A stretch of 64,000 nt of DNA from an uncultured Bacteroidales bacterium (GTDB taxonomy: Bacteria; Bacteroidota; Bacteroidia; Bacteroidales; UBA932). Position 1 is the stretch's first letter. Every line of letters begins with the position of its first letter. The notes under the pieces were generated by a model that did no database searches, was not told where the DNA came from, and worked only from the letters and a program-made list of their open reading frames with translations. The stretch spans positions 31,966 through 95,965 of the forward strand of contig CAJONI010000020.1 in assembly GCA_905235995.1 (NCBI GenBank). Direction: 5' to 3'. The position numbers and the translations under genes are program-made. Shown one piece after another: positions 32,396 through 41,814 of the stretch.

Positions 32396-33346
32396 ATGAA
32401 ATTCCTGTCTGAAGAAACGCGCGGGCGGATAGGGCGTTGCGTGAAGGAAGTCCTTCCGACTACGACCAGGACCTGCATCTGGATCATCAAGATCACGGTC
32501 GGAGTGTCGCTGGCCATGATGCTGCTCAAGTATTTCGGCATCCTTGCCTGGATATCGGACGCCGTCAACCCGGTGTTCCGCATCTTCGGGCTACCCGGCG
32601 CCACCGCACTGGCCTTCGTGTCCGGCTACTTCGTCAACATCTACTCCTGCATCGCCGTGATGACGACGCTGGAGCTCGACTGGCGGGCCATCACTATCCT
32701 GAGCACCATGGTGATGTGCGCCCACTCGATGGTCCTCGAGACGGCCGTGCTCAAGAAAACCGGGGCCAACGGAGTCCGCATGGTAATTGTCAGGACCCTG
32801 AGCGCCTTCATACTCGGTATTGTACTGAACCTCATCCTGCCGGGCAGTTCCGACATGTCGGTGGCCGCCGCCGCTCCGGCGGAGCATACGCCTTTCCTGG
32901 CCGTTCTCTGGGCCTGGGTGCTCTCCACCCTGAAGCTGGTGCTGATGATGACCTGCATAATCTATTCGCTCAACATCCTGCAGCGCCTGCTGCGTGAGTT
33001 CGGAGCGATGGAGAAGCTCGCGAAGGTGTTCCGCCCCCTGATGGTCGTGTTCGGCCTTCCCTCCGACACCGTTTTCCTCTGGATCGTGGCCAATATCATA
33101 GGTCTGGGCTACGGAGCCGCCGCGATGCTCGACGAACTCTCGCGAGGCGGGGTAAGCAAACGCGACGTGCTGCTGCTCGACACCCATATCAGCATATCAC
33201 ACAGCAACTTCGAAGACCTGTTCCTGCTCACTGCATGCGGTGCCGCGTGGTGGATCCTGCTTCTCGCACGCTGGGCCATGTCGATAGTGCTGGTGTGGGA
33301 GCAGCGCCTTGAATTCTATATCAAGGATAGTCTTATTAAAAAATAA
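32396..33346 (+). CDS. Nucleoside-recognition (Gate) domain membrane protein
   Basis: 316 residues, about eight transmembrane helices. Two related halves: SGYFVNIYSCIAVMTTLELDWRA with EMAVLKK-like ETAVLKKTGANG in the first and LWIVANIIGLGYGAAAMLDE in the second, typical of the SpmA/SpmB/FeoB-type Gate family. Transport of nucleosides or small ions has been suggested for the family, but the ligand here is unknown. The ATG was chosen over an upstream TTG that lies within the -7 box. trxB follows 28 bases downstream with its own promoter box. Confidence 0.82.
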   Translation: MKFLSEETRGRIGRCVKEVLPTTTRTCIWIIKITVGVSLAMMLLKYFGILAWISDAVNPVFRIFGLPGATALAFVSGYFVNIYSCIAVMTTLELDWRAITILSTMVMCAHSMVLETAVLKKTGANGVRMVIVRTLSAFILGIVLNLILPGSSDMSVAAAAPAEHTPFLAVLWAWVLSTLKLVLMMTCIIYSLNILQRLLREFGAMEKLAKVFRPLMVVFGLPSDTVFLWIVANIIGLGYGAAAMLDELSRGGVSKRDVLLLDTHISISHSNFEDLFLLTACGAAWWILLLARWAMSIVLVWEQRLEFYIKDSLIKK

Positions 33347-33347
33347 T

Positions 33348-33355
33348 TAACTTTG
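33348..33355 (+). promoter_or_regulatory. -7 box TAACTTTG for trxB
   Basis: Exact TAnnTTTG match starting 1 base after the previous stop and 19 bases before the trxB ATG. No convincing -33 element. Confidence 0.55.
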
Positions 33356-33374
33356 CTGGTTCAATCATCGCGAC

Positions 33375-34295
33375 ATGGAAAGCACCAAATGCCTGATTAT
33401 CGGTAGCGGCCCGGCCGGATATACGGCCGCCATCTACGCCTCGCGCGCTGCTCTGGCGCCCATCCTTTTGGAGGGACTCCAGCCCGGCGGGCAGCTGACT
33501 ACGACTACGGTGATCGAAAACTTCCCGGGCTACCCCCAGGGAGTGGACGCCAACCAGCTGATGGCCGACATGCGCGCACAGGCAGTGGCCCTGGGCGCCG
33601 ACGTCCGTCCCGGTTTCGTGTCGGCGGTCGACCTGTCGAAGCGTCCCTTCGCCGTGACTGTCGACGGGGAAGAGACGATCATGGCCGAAACCCTGATCAT
33701 CGCAACAGGTGCCACTGCGAAATATCTGGGCCTGCCGAGCGAGGAGAAGTTCCGTGGGTTCGGCGTTTCTGCCTGCGCCACCTGCGACGGCTTCTTCTAC
33801 CGCGGGAAGGACGTGGCGGTGGTGGGAGGCGGCGACACCGCCTGCGAAGAGGCCACCTACCTCGCGAACCTCTGCCGAAAAGTCTATATGATAGTCCGCC
33901 GCAACGTGCTCCGCGCCTCCAAGGCCATGCAGGAGCGTGTGGCCAGGACCGAAAACATAGAAATCCTCTGGGAATGCCAGACCCGGGAAGTGCTGGGCGA
34001 CGCCTCTGGCGTGACCGGAGTCCGGCTCGTCCGCAAGAGCGGAGAGGTGTTCGAGAAACCGATCGACGGTTTCTTCCTGGCCATAGGTCATCAGCCCCAG
34101 TCGGAGCTTTTCAAGCCCTGGGTGGCCACCGACGAGCAGGGTTATATCCTGACCGAAGGCAAGAGCTCACGTACCAGCGTCGAAGGCGTTTTCGCCGCCG
34201 GTGACGTGCAGGATCCACACTACCGCCAGGCCGTCGCCGCCGCAGGCAGCGGTTGCCGCGCCGCCCTGGATGCAGAGCGATTCCTTTTACAATGA
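33375..34295 (+). CDS. trxB: Thioredoxin reductase
   Basis: 306 residues. FAD motif GSGPAGYTAAIYASRA, redox-active ACATCDG, NADPH motif VVGGGDTACEEA and C-terminal AAGDVQDPHYRQAV. Transfers electrons from NADPH to thioredoxin in the cytoplasm. First gene of trxB-bamD-rpoZ-recN-nagB, joined to bamD by an ATGA overlap. Confidence 0.97.
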   Translation: MESTKCLIIGSGPAGYTAAIYASRAALAPILLEGLQPGGQLTTTTVIENFPGYPQGVDANQLMADMRAQAVALGADVRPGFVSAVDLSKRPFAVTVDGEETIMAETLIIATGATAKYLGLPSEEKFRGFGVSACATCDGFFYRGKDVAVVGGGDTACEEATYLANLCRKVYMIVRRNVLRASKAMQERVARTENIEILWECQTREVLGDASGVTGVRLVRKSGEVFEKPIDGFFLAIGHQPQSELFKPWVATDEQGYILTEGKSSRTSVEGVFAAGDVQDPHYRQAVAAAGSGCRAALDAERFLLQ

Positions 34296-35116
34296 GACAC
34301 ATGAACGTTCATACCAGAATCCTCATGGCCGTTGCGGCCGCATTGCTGCTCTTCTCTTCTTGCAAGACGCAGTATGACGTCATACTGGCCGGCAACGACG
34401 TCCAGGCCAAGTACAAGATGGCCTTCGAGCTTTTCGAGGCCAAGAAATACGCCAAGGCGGCGGAGACCTTCGAGTCGCTGTCCATGGCCACCCGCGGCAC
34501 CGCCCAGGATGACACTGTCCAGTTCTACTGGGGCCTTAGCAACTACCGCTACGGCGATTACACCACCGCTGAGAGCAATCTCCAGGAATTCATCGCCACC
34601 TATCCCCTGAGTCCCTTCACCGAACAGGCGAAGTTCCTCAGGCTCGACTGCCTCTATCGCGGGACCTACCGCTACGAACTCGACCAGATGCCCACCTACC
34701 GGGCCCTGAGCGAGATGAACGTATTCCAGATCGAGAACCCCCAGTCGCAGTATCACGACCAGGTTGCCGCGATGATGGACGAGCTCAACGACCGCCTTGA
34801 GCTGAAGGCCTACAAGTCGGCATGGCTCTACTACCACATGGAGGACTACCTGGCGGCCCATTACGCCCTCAAGAACGTGCTCAAGGAGAACGCCGACAAC
34901 CGCTACAGGGAGGAAATCCTCTACTATACCGCCATGTCGGCCTACAAATACGCCATCAACAGCGTCGAGTCGAAGCAGCGCGAGCGCTACCTCGTGTTCG
35001 TGGACGACTACTTCAACATCGTAAGCGAGTTTCCGGAATCCAAGTATATCAAGGAGCTGGAACCGCTCTACAACAAAGTGCAGAAACAATTGAAAACAGA
35101 TAACGAAAATGGATAA
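34292..35116 (+). CDS. bamD: Outer membrane assembly lipoprotein BamD
   Basis: 274 residues from the ATG overlapping the trxB stop. Signal peptide with LLLFSSC (predicted lipid-modified Cys24) and tetratricopeptide-like repeats through the mature part: YKMAFELFEAKKYAKAAETF, YWGLSNYRYGDYTTAESNLQEFI, YYHMEDYLAAHYALKNVL. BamD is the essential lipoprotein partner of BamA, which is coded at 42561. Its last 8 bases overlap the start of rpoZ. Confidence 0.93.
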   Translation: MRHMNVHTRILMAVAAALLLFSSCKTQYDVILAGNDVQAKYKMAFELFEAKKYAKAAETFESLSMATRGTAQDDTVQFYWGLSNYRYGDYTTAESNLQEFIATYPLSPFTEQAKFLRLDCLYRGTYRYELDQMPTYRALSEMNVFQIENPQSQYHDQVAAMMDELNDRLELKAYKSAWLYYHMEDYLAAHYALKNVLKENADNRYREEILYYTAMSAYKYAINSVESKQRERYLVFVDDYFNIVSEFPESKYIKELEPLYNKVQKQLKTDNENG

Positions 35117-35426
35117 CCAGAAAATCGCACAGGTGCCCGCCAACACCATCACCCGGAATCTGGCGGATTTCGCAGCCCCGACCGGCAACGTCTACGAGAG
35201 CGTGATGATCATCGCCAAGCGTTCCAACCAGATTGCCGCCGACATCAAGCAGGAGCTCAACCACAAGCTGGAGGAGTTTTCAAACTATGCCGACACTCTC
35301 GAGGAAACGTTCGAGAACCGCGAGCAGATCGAGATTTCCAAGTATTACGAAAGGCTTCCCAAGCCGACCCTGATTGCGACCAAGGAATTCCAGGACGGCA
35401 AAATCTATTACAGGAAAGCCGAATAG
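35109..35426 (+). CDS. rpoZ: RNA polymerase omega subunit (Bacteroidota type)
   Basis: 105 residues. NVYESVMIIAKRSNQIA is the Rpb6/omega core; the C-terminal half (FENREQIEISKYYERLPKP, GKIYYR) is the extension typical of Bacteroidota. Omega binds beta' and helps assemble RNA polymerase; part of beta' is coded at 61218-64000. The start overlaps bamD by 8 bases in another frame. recN starts 9 bases downstream. Confidence 0.93.
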   Translation: MDNQKIAQVPANTITRNLADFAAPTGNVYESVMIIAKRSNQIAADIKQELNHKLEEFSNYADTLEETFENREQIEISKYYERLPKPTLIATKEFQDGKIYYRKAE

Positions 35427-35435
35427 CCTTTTCCC

Positions 35436-37061
35436 ATGCTTAAGCGGCTGCTCGTCGAGAACTACGCTTTGATCGATCACCTGGACATCACGTTTCCAGG
35501 TGGTCTTGTGTTGATTACGGGCGAGACTGGCGCCGGCAAATCCATCTTGCTGGGTGCCTTGTCGTTAGTTCTTGGCGGCCGGACCGAAGCGTCTGTCTGG
35601 AAGGACCGCGGGCGCAACTGCGTGGTCGAAGCTGTCTTCGAGGATGCATCGGGCGAGCGTATCTTCCGCCGCGTGATCTCTCCCCAGGGTCGCTCCCGCA
35701 GTTTCATGGACGATGAGCCTACGGGCCTGGAACAGCTGAGGCAGGAGGCTGCACGGCTGGTCGACATCCATGCCCAGCATCAGCAGCTGCTGCTCGCCGA
35801 TCCCGATTTCCAGCGCCGCGTGCTCGACAGCTACGCCGGCCTCGAGGAGGCTGTAGCCTCTCACGGGCGTCTCTGGCAGTCCCTGCAGGAGGCTCGCGCC
35901 TCCCTTGCCGCGCTCGAAGAGCGCCTTGCCGCCTTCGAGCGGGAGCAGGACTATCTCGAGTTCCAGCATCGCCAGCTCGACGAGGCCTCCCTGAAGGAAG
36001 GGGAGCTGGAACAGCTGGAGGAGGAACAGGGCCGCCTGGCCCATGCCGAGGCTGTCAGGGAGCAGCTCGACCGCGTGGAGCAGGCATTCGAGGGGGAGGA
36101 CGGGGCGATTGAATCGCGCCTTAAGGAAATGTCCGCCGCCTTGGACAAGGTGGCTCCGTATTTTCCTGAGTTCGAGCCTTTCCGCCAGCGGATAGAGTCG
36201 GCCCGCATTGAGCTGAAAGATATTCATGAGGAGGTGGAACAGCGCGGCCGCAAGGTCGAGTTCTCACCCGGGCGGCTTGCCGAAGTGGATGAACGGCTGT
36301 CGCTGCTCTACGGACTGCTTCGCAAATTCGGAGTGGCTACCGTGGAGGAGTTGATGGCGCAGCGCGACGAGATGGCCGGACGCCTTGGTGGCGCCATCGA
36401 CGGACAGTTCGAACGCAAGCGCCTGCAGGACGAGGTGGCCAGGCTCGAGGATGCCTGCGCGAAATCGGCTGCGGAACTCCATGCCGCCAGGGTCGGGAAG
36501 GCCCCTGCGCTGGGAGAGCTTCTGCAGGAGCAGGTCCGCGCCCTGGAAATGCCCCGGGCCCGCTTTGCCGTGGAAGTCGTTCCCCGTGCCGCAGCAGGTC
36601 CTGACGGAGCCGACGAAATCGGATTCCTTTTCGATGCCAACCAGCGGGGACTGAATCCCCTCGCCAAATGCGCGAGCGGCGGTGAACTTTCCCGCATCAT
36701 GCTATGTATCAAATCGCTGCTTGCCGAATACCAGGGCATGCCGACCCTCATCTTCGATGAGATCGACGCCGGGGTTTCTGGCAGCGTGGCCGGCAAGATA
36801 GGCAGGCTGCTCGCCAGCATGGGCCAGCGGATGCAGGTGCTGGCAATAACCCACCTGCCCCAGGTCGCAAGCCAGGGCGAAGCCCATTTCCTGGTCTACA
36901 AGGAATCCGGCCCTGACGGAGTCCATACCCGCATCCGCGCCCTTTCCGAAGAGGAGAGGCTCCATGAGATCGCAAGACTGCTGAGCGACGAGTCGGTCAC
37001 TCCGGAGGCGCTGGCCAACGCCCGCGCCCTGCTACAAGACAATAAAACAAAACAATCATAG
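35436..37061 (+). CDS. recN: DNA repair ATPase RecN
   Basis: 541 residues, SMC-like. Walker [15 protein letters not shown] at the N-terminus, long coiled coil (about 140-360) and the C-terminal signature [16 protein letters not shown] with Walker [14 protein letters not shown] and ITHLPQVAS. RecN acts in double-strand break repair. It is 9 bases after rpoZ and 2 bases before nagB. Confidence 0.96.
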   Translation: MLKRLLVENYALIDHLDITFPGGLVLITGETGAGKSILLGALSLVLGGRTEASVWKDRGRNCVVEAVFEDASGERIFRRVISPQGRSRSFMDDEPTGLEQLRQEAARLVDIHAQHQQLLLADPDFQRRVLDSYAGLEEAVASHGRLWQSLQEARASLAALEERLAAFEREQDYLEFQHRQLDEASLKEGELEQLEEEQGRLAHAEAVREQLDRVEQAFEGEDGAIESRLKEMSAALDKVAPYFPEFEPFRQRIESARIELKDIHEEVEQRGRKVEFSPGRLAEVDERLSLLYGLLRKFGVATVEELMAQRDEMAGRLGGAIDGQFERKRLQDEVARLEDACAKSAAELHAARVGKAPALGELLQEQVRALEMPRARFAVEVVPRAAAGPDGADEIGFLFDANQRGLNPLAKCASGGELSRIMLCIKSLLAEYQGMPTLIFDEIDAGVSGSVAGKIGRLLASMGQRMQVLAITHLPQVASQGEAHFLVYKESGPDGVHTRIRALSEEERLHEIARLLSDESVTPEALANARALLQDNKTKQS

Positions 37062-37063
37062 TT

Positions 37064-37873
37064 ATGCGCCTGATAATCAGAGAATCCTATGGCATGATGT
37101 CGCAGTGGGCCGCCGCCCATATCGCGCATCAGATCCTCTCGTTCAAGCCTACGGCCCAGAGGCCGTTCGTGCTGGGACTCCCCGCAGGATCTACGCCAAT
37201 CGGCACCTACAAGGAACTGATCCATCTCTACCAGACCGGAAAGGTATCCTTCAAGAATGTCGTAACTTTCAACACCGACGAGTACATCGGAATCACGCAG
37301 GACCATCCTGAGAGCGACCACTCCTTCATGTGGCACAACTTCTTCTCTCACATCGACATCCCTCGCGAGAATGTCAATCTCCTCGACGGCAGCGCCGCCG
37401 ACCCCGAGAAAGAGTGCGCCGAATATGAAGCCCGCATCGCCGCTCTTGGCGGAATCCGTCTGTTCATGGGCGGCGTCGGAGCCGACGGCCATATCGCCTT
37501 CAACGAGCCCGGCTCCTCCCTGAACTCCCGTACGCGTGTCAAATCTCTGACAACCAACACTATCAGCGCAAATTCGCGCTTCTTCGGCGGTGACATCGAG
37601 CAGGTTCCCAAACGGGCGCTCACCATAGGTGTCGGCACCATCATGGATGCCGCCGAGGTGATGTTCCTGGTCAACGGACACACCAAGGCCCGTGCTCTCT
37701 GCCATGCAGTCGAGGGAGGAGTCACCCACATGTGGCCGGTTTCGATCGTGCAGATGCATCCCCACGCCATCATCGTATGCGACGACGCCGCCACCGTGGA
37801 GCTCAAGGTGGGTACCGTGAATTACTATAAGGATTTGGAAAAGACCAGCGTGGATCCTACTTCACTACTCTGA
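37064..37873 (+). CDS. nagB: Glucosamine-6-phosphate deaminase
   Basis: 269 residues. [33 protein letters not shown] and [18 protein letters not shown] are the family motifs, the last with active-site His and Glu. Converts glucosamine-6-phosphate to fructose-6-phosphate and ammonia. The last 17 bases overlap the 3' end of the convergent LysM gene. Confidence 0.97.
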   Translation: MRLIIRESYGMMSQWAAAHIAHQILSFKPTAQRPFVLGLPAGSTPIGTYKELIHLYQTGKVSFKNVVTFNTDEYIGITQDHPESDHSFMWHNFFSHIDIPRENVNLLDGSAADPEKECAEYEARIAALGGIRLFMGGVGADGHIAFNEPGSSLNSRTRVKSLTTNTISANSRFFGGDIEQVPKRALTIGVGTIMDAAEVMFLVNGHTKARALCHAVEGGVTHMWPVSIVQMHPHAIIVCDDAATVELKVGTVNYYKDLEKTSVDPTSLL

Positions 37874-39560
37874 TCGAGAAATCGTCCTTGTCGTAGACGA
37901 GCAGGCGGGTGGCGTGGTTGCGCCATCCGCTTTTTTCATCATCCCGCTTGAAGTCGAAGTTGCAGTGGAGCATCTCCGCGGGATGGCGGTCGGCGTTCCT
38001 GGCGAAGGAAGTTCCCTGCTGCATCATCGAGGAGATGAAGTAGGAGAGCACGTCGTGGCCCTGGAAGGCGAAATCGTCGGGCTCGGCTGAGAACAGCGCA
38101 CGGTAGCGTACCACGAACGCCTGGTCGGCGGGATTGCTGTAGTCCACGAAATAGGGGACCGAGGTGTGGGCTGAAAGGTTGAACAGGGCGTCAGGGTCGG
38201 ACATCTCGTAGTTGCGCACCCTGTTTGTGCACCAGACCTCGATGGGAATATGGCTCTTGCTCAGCGTATTGAGTGCGCTTATGGCCTCCGTGGCGAAAGC
38301 CTTGCCCTCCGAACCGATCAGCACCCGCATGGGGCTTCCGGAGCGGACGGGGGAGAGCTCGGGTATGTCGGTGGTCGTGACCTTACGGTAGGGGATGCCG
38401 ACATTCCGGAGCAGGTCTTCCATCTCGGCTGCCATCTGCTTGTCCTCCTCGGAAAGTCCGACAACCAGGACTATGGGCTCAGTGTTGCGCCGCAGGGCCA
38501 TTACCAGGTTGTCCAGCTGGACGTCGGCCGGAGCCGGAGCCTGGAAGAAATAAGGATGAGCGGAAGTCAGGGCGTCGGCCTTGTGGTCGAGAGGGGAGAC
38601 TATGACCGCAGAATGCTCGTCTGCGAAAGATGCGAAGGCCTCAAGCGTCGAAGCCTCCACAGGCCCGATTATCAGTTCGCTGCGTTCGAAGAGCGGATCG
38701 GAGAGTATGTGGTCGGCCCCCTGCGCCAGGTCGAACACCTGGACGTCGAGGTATGCCCCCTTCTCTTTCTGCTCCTGGATGGCCATCAGGGCGCCGCAGT
38801 AGAAATTGAGGAAAGGTGCGGATGCCTGGGCGGAGGAGGCGTTGAAGGGGAGGACCAGAGCTACGTGGAGCGGTTCGGCTGCTGAAAAATAGCGGTTGGC
38901 CATGGCGGGGGTCCGGCCATGGCGGCTCTCTGTCTCTTCATCCTCTTCTTCGGATTCGGCTTGCTCCGGCAGGGCTGCTTCGCCCATGACGGGAATGAGC
39001 AGTACCTTGCCGCGGATCGAGTCGGACTCGCGGAGACCGTTGTAGGCCATCAGTTCGGCCACGGTGATGTCGTATTTCCTGGCTATCGACTGTATGGACT
39101 CGTACCAGCGCACTCGATGCTCGATCACCTTCGCGACTACGCGACCGCCCGGAACGGCGCCTTGCTGTTCCGCGACTTCTTCCTTCTCTTCCTCTTCAAC
39201 CGCCTTGGCTTCCGTCTCTACCACCCTCACTTCCGCTTCAGCCTCCTTTTCCTTCTCCACTTTGGCAGCGGGAGCGGGGGCGGCTGCGGCGGGGTTGACG
39301 GGGATGAAGAGTATCATCCCTGCCTTGAGTCCGTCCTTTACTTCGGGGTTGGCGGTTTCGAGATTCTCCCTGGTGACGCCGTAGGCCTTGCAGATGGAGA
39401 AGACAGTCTGTTTTGCTAGTACCTTATGAACATAATACACCTTGCCTCCGATGTTGGCCTTCTCGGTGGATACCACCACTTCCGGCACGTCGTAGTCCTG
39501 AGCCTGCACGGCGGGGACCGCCGCCAGCATCAGCGAGAGCAGGAGGACAAGGCGTTTCAT
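37857..39560 (-). CDS. LysM protein with periplasmic binding-protein-like domain
   Basis: 567 residues. Signal peptide [21 protein letters not shown]; LysM 1 about 41-88 ([31 protein letters not shown]); an acidic Glu/Ala-rich linker about 95-140; LysM 2 about 148-190 ([23 protein letters not shown]); then a type I periplasmic-binding-protein-like fold about 230-560 ([34 protein letters not shown]). LysM suggests peptidoglycan binding in the periplasm, and the second part resembles LpoA/LivJ-like folds. Ligand unknown. The neighbour downstream is nagB, overlapping by 17 bases; upstream is a Skp-like gene. Confidence 0.83.
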   Translation of the reverse strand: MKRLVLLLSLMLAAVPAVQAQDYDVPEVVVSTEKANIGGKVYYVHKVLAKQTVFSICKAYGVTRENLETANPEVKDGLKAGMILFIPVNPAAAAPAPAAKVEKEKEAEAEVRVVETEAKAVEEEEKEEVAEQQGAVPGGRVVAKVIEHRVRWYESIQSIARKYDITVAELMAYNGLRESDSIRGKVLLIPVMGEAALPEQAESEEEDEETESRHGRTPAMANRYFSAAEPLHVALVLPFNASSAQASAPFLNFYCGALMAIQEQKEKGAYLDVQVFDLAQGADHILSDPLFERSELIIGPVEASTLEAFASFADEHSAVIVSPLDHKADALTSAHPYFFQAPAPADVQLDNLVMALRRNTEPIVLVVGLSEEDKQMAAEMEDLLRNVGIPYRKVTTTDIPELSPVRSGSPMRVLIGSEGKAFATEAISALNTLSKSHIPIEVWCTNRVRNYEMSDPDALFNLSAHTSVPYFVDYSNPADQAFVVRYRALFSAEPDDFAFQGHDVLSYFISSMMQQGTSFARNADRHPAEMLHCNFDFKRDDEKSGWRNHATRLLVYDKDDFSIRVVK

Positions 39561-39566
39561 GGGTGA

Positions 39567-40190
39567 CTACTCGGCCTTCTTGCTGGTGTTGCGGGTCTTG
39601 ATGTATTCGGCGTTGAGGCCTTCGACCACTTCCTGGGTGATGTCGAGGGCGGGAGCGCCTACGATCACGACGTTGGTCGCGGCCGTGGTGGTGAGGATGG
39701 CGGCGAAGTTATGCTCCTCGTTGTAGGCTTCCAGATACGACTGGATGGCGTACATCACCTGGTTGAGCAGCACCTGGCTCTCTTCGGCCAGTTCCTGCTG
39801 CTTCTGGGCGGCCTCGTTCTGGAGGTTGGCCTGGCGCTGCTGCAGCTCGTTGTTCTGCTGCTCGGCGGCGGAGCGGGTGAGCAGGCCCTTGTTGATCTGG
39901 TTCTCGAAGTTCTTGATGTCGCTTTCGAGTTTGCGGGCCTTCTTGTTGAGGTCGCTGTCGACGGTCTGGGCCTTGGCCTCGAAGGCGGACTGCAGGTCGC
40001 TGTACATGTCGTATTGCATCATCAGGGTGTCCAGGCGCAGATAGACGATGTCACCGGCGACTGCCTGGATTCCTTCGCCGGGTTCGGCGACGGTTTTGTG
40101 GCTGCCCTTGGGCGCGGTCAGGGTGAGAACGATGGCGGCCACGGCTGCCAGAAAAGCGACGATGCTGAGGATCAGGGGAGTGTGTTTCAT
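39567..40190 (-). CDS. Skp/OmpH-like periplasmic protein with N-terminal membrane anchor
   Basis: 207 residues from MKHTPLILSIVAFLAAVAAIV, an uncleaved anchor or signal. The middle (about 80-150) is a Gln/Glu/Asn-rich coiled coil (KNFENQINKGLLTRSAAEQQ, QAQ-type heptads), followed by the OmpH C-terminal strand region (NFAAILTTTAATNVVIVGAPALDIT). Predicted periplasmic chaperone-like holdase for outer-membrane proteins. This is the third such gene in the window. Start chosen over an upstream in-frame ATG because the leader from the promoter box at 40233-40240 covers that ATG. Confidence 0.85.
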   Translation of the reverse strand: MKHTPLILSIVAFLAAVAAIVLTLTAPKGSHKTVAEPGEGIQAVAGDIVYLRLDTLMMQYDMYSDLQSAFEAKAQTVDSDLNKKARKLESDIKNFENQINKGLLTRSAAEQQNNELQQRQANLQNEAAQKQQELAEESQVLLNQVMYAIQSYLEAYNEEHNFAAILTTTAATNVVIVGAPALDITQEVVEGLNAEYIKTRNTSKKAE

Positions 40191-40232
40191 CTTATGTGAT
40201 AAATTTATTGATTTTCGTTTGTTGTTAGCCTG

Positions 40233-40240
40233 CAAAGATA
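40233..40240 (-). promoter_or_regulatory. -7 box TATCTTTG for the Skp-like gene
   Basis: Exact consensus on the minus strand with TTG (plus-strand CAA at 40262-40264) 21 bases upstream, inside the 3' end of pdxJ. Leader about 40 bases. Confidence 0.65.
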
Positions 40241-40246
40241 AGCAAA

Positions 40247-40960
40247 TTATTTCAACTCATGCAAATATGCTTGAATGGTGGCCTCCAGGCCCATGTAAAG
40301 CGCGTCGCAGACCAGCGCGTGCCCTATGGATACTTCCAGCAGGCCGGGGATGTTCTGATGGAAGTAGCGCAGGTTGGCCAGGTTCAGGTCGTGGCCGGCG
40401 TTGAGGCCGAGGCCCAGCCGCATGGCCTCGAGGGCGGCCTCCCGGTAGGGAGCGATGGCCCGCTCCGGATCGGCGGCATAGCCTTCCGCGTAGGCCTGGG
40501 TGTAGAGTTCGACGCGGTCGCAACCGGCTTCCGCGGCGCCGCGCACCATCTCGGGCAAGGGGTCGACGAAGATCGAGACGCGTATGCCTTCTTCCTTGAA
40601 GCGGCGGCAGATGTCGCTCAGGAAGCGCTGGTAGCGGAGCGTGTCCCAGCCGGCGTTGGAGGTGATGGCGTCGTGTGCGTCGGGAACCAGGGTCACCTGG
40701 GCGGGATGCACTTCGCAGACGAGGTCGCAGAAGCTGGAGATGGGGTTGCCTTCTATGTTGAATTCAGTGGAGAGCAGGGGCTTGATCGAGATCACATCGG
40801 AACGGCGGATATGGCGCTCGTCGGGGCGTGGGTGGACCGTAATGCCTTGTGCTCCAAAGCGTTCGCAGTCAAGGGCTGCTTTCAGGACGTCCGGCATGTT
40901 GCCCCCGCGCGCATTGCGCAGCGTGGCTATCTTGTTGATGTTTACACTTAATTTTGTCAT
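40247..40960 (-). CDS. pdxJ: Pyridoxine 5'-phosphate synthase
   Basis: 237 residues from [23 protein letters not shown] barrel with [13 protein letters not shown] (active-site His and Glu), [12 protein letters not shown] and [13 protein letters not shown] phosphate-binding end. Joins 3-amino-2-oxopropyl phosphate and deoxyxylulose phosphate in vitamin B6 synthesis. A start ten codons upstream would include the promoter box and was rejected. Confidence 0.96.
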   Translation of the reverse strand: MTKLSVNINKIATLRNARGGNMPDVLKAALDCERFGAQGITVHPRPDERHIRRSDVISIKPLLSTEFNIEGNPISSFCDLVCEVHPAQVTLVPDAHDAITSNAGWDTLRYQRFLSDICRRFKEEGIRVSIFVDPLPEMVRGAAEAGCDRVELYTQAYAEGYAADPERAIAPYREAALEAMRLGLGLNAGHDLNLANLRYFHQNIPGLLEVSIGHALVCDALYMGLEATIQAYLHELK

Positions 40961-40966
40961 GATGCG

Positions 40967-40974
40967 CAAAATTA
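40967..40974 (-). promoter_or_regulatory. -7 box TAATTTTG for pdxJ
   Basis: Exact consensus on the minus strand, 6 bases before the pdxJ ATG, predicting a leaderless mRNA. It is the mirror half of a perfect palindrome with the nadK box. Confidence 0.65.
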
Positions 40975-40975
40975 A

Positions 40976-40983
40976 TAATTTTG
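40976..40983 (+). promoter_or_regulatory. -7 box TAATTTTG for nadK
   Basis: Exact consensus with TTG at 40954-40956, 19 bases upstream, and 9 bases before the nadK ATG. Separated by one base from the divergent pdxJ box, so only one polymerase can bind at a time. Confidence 0.7.
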
Positions 40984-40992
40984 AAGTCAATT

Positions 40993-41814
40993 ATGAAAAT
41001 TGCAATTTTTTCCCGGAAGGCCAACCCTGGCATCGTGGCTCTTGTCAATAAGTTACGTACAAGAGGCGTGCCGCTTGCGGTTTACGGGACCGATTTTACT
41101 TCCTGGGAAGACCTTCCTGCTGATACGGAACTCTTCCTTTCCCTCGGAGGGGACGGGACATTCCTCCGTTCGCTGACATTCGTGCGTGACCGTGGCATTC
41201 CCGTGGCCGGCATCAACTTCGGCCGCCTCGGTTTCCTGACCACCGCCCGTGCCGACGATTCTGACAGCTGGCTCGACGACCTGCTAGCCGGCCGCTTTGC
41301 GGTAGAGGAGCGTGGACTGCTGACCATCGAGTGCGACGAACTCCCCGAAGGATTCTACCCATATGCCCTGAACGAGATCAGCCTGCAGCGTTCCGGCGCC
41401 CGCATGCCCGCCATCCACGTGAGTGTGGACGGGCGCGACCTTCCTACCTATTGGGCTGACGGCCTTGTGGTCGCTACGCCCACCGGCAGCACGGCCTACG
41501 CCCTCAGCGTGGGAGGCCCTGTGATCTTCCCTACGAGCGACGCCATGGTGCTGGCTCCCATAGCCCCTCACAATCTCAACGTACGCCCGCTGGTGATCCC
41601 GTTCTCCTCGACCGTGGAACTGCGCTTCGAATCGCGCGACGGCGAGGCGCTCCTGGCCGTCGACAACCGCCCCGTGCGCGTGAGCGACAGGGTCCGGATA
41701 GTCATACGCCGCGGCGGATACGGGCTGCGCTACGTTGAGCTCTCCGACAACAATTTCATCCAGGCCCTGCGCGACAAGCTGCTTTGGGGCGAAGACCGAA
41801 GAAACTCCCAATGA
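40993..41814 (+). CDS. nadK: NAD kinase
   Basis: 273 residues. LFLSLGGDGTFLRS is the GGDGT catalytic motif; NFGRLGFL and ATPTGSTAYALSVGGP are conserved family segments. Makes NADP from NAD. A TTG codon four codons upstream was rejected because it lies in the -7 box. The stop overlaps the uppS start (ATGA). Confidence 0.96.
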   Translation: MKIAIFSRKANPGIVALVNKLRTRGVPLAVYGTDFTSWEDLPADTELFLSLGGDGTFLRSLTFVRDRGIPVAGINFGRLGFLTTARADDSDSWLDDLLAGRFAVEERGLLTIECDELPEGFYPYALNEISLQRSGARMPAIHVSVDGRDLPTYWADGLVVATPTGSTAYALSVGGPVIFPTSDAMVLAPIAPHNLNVRPLVIPFSSTVELRFESRDGEALLAVDNRPVRVSDRVRIVIRRGGYGLRYVELSDNNFIQALRDKLLWGEDRRNSQ

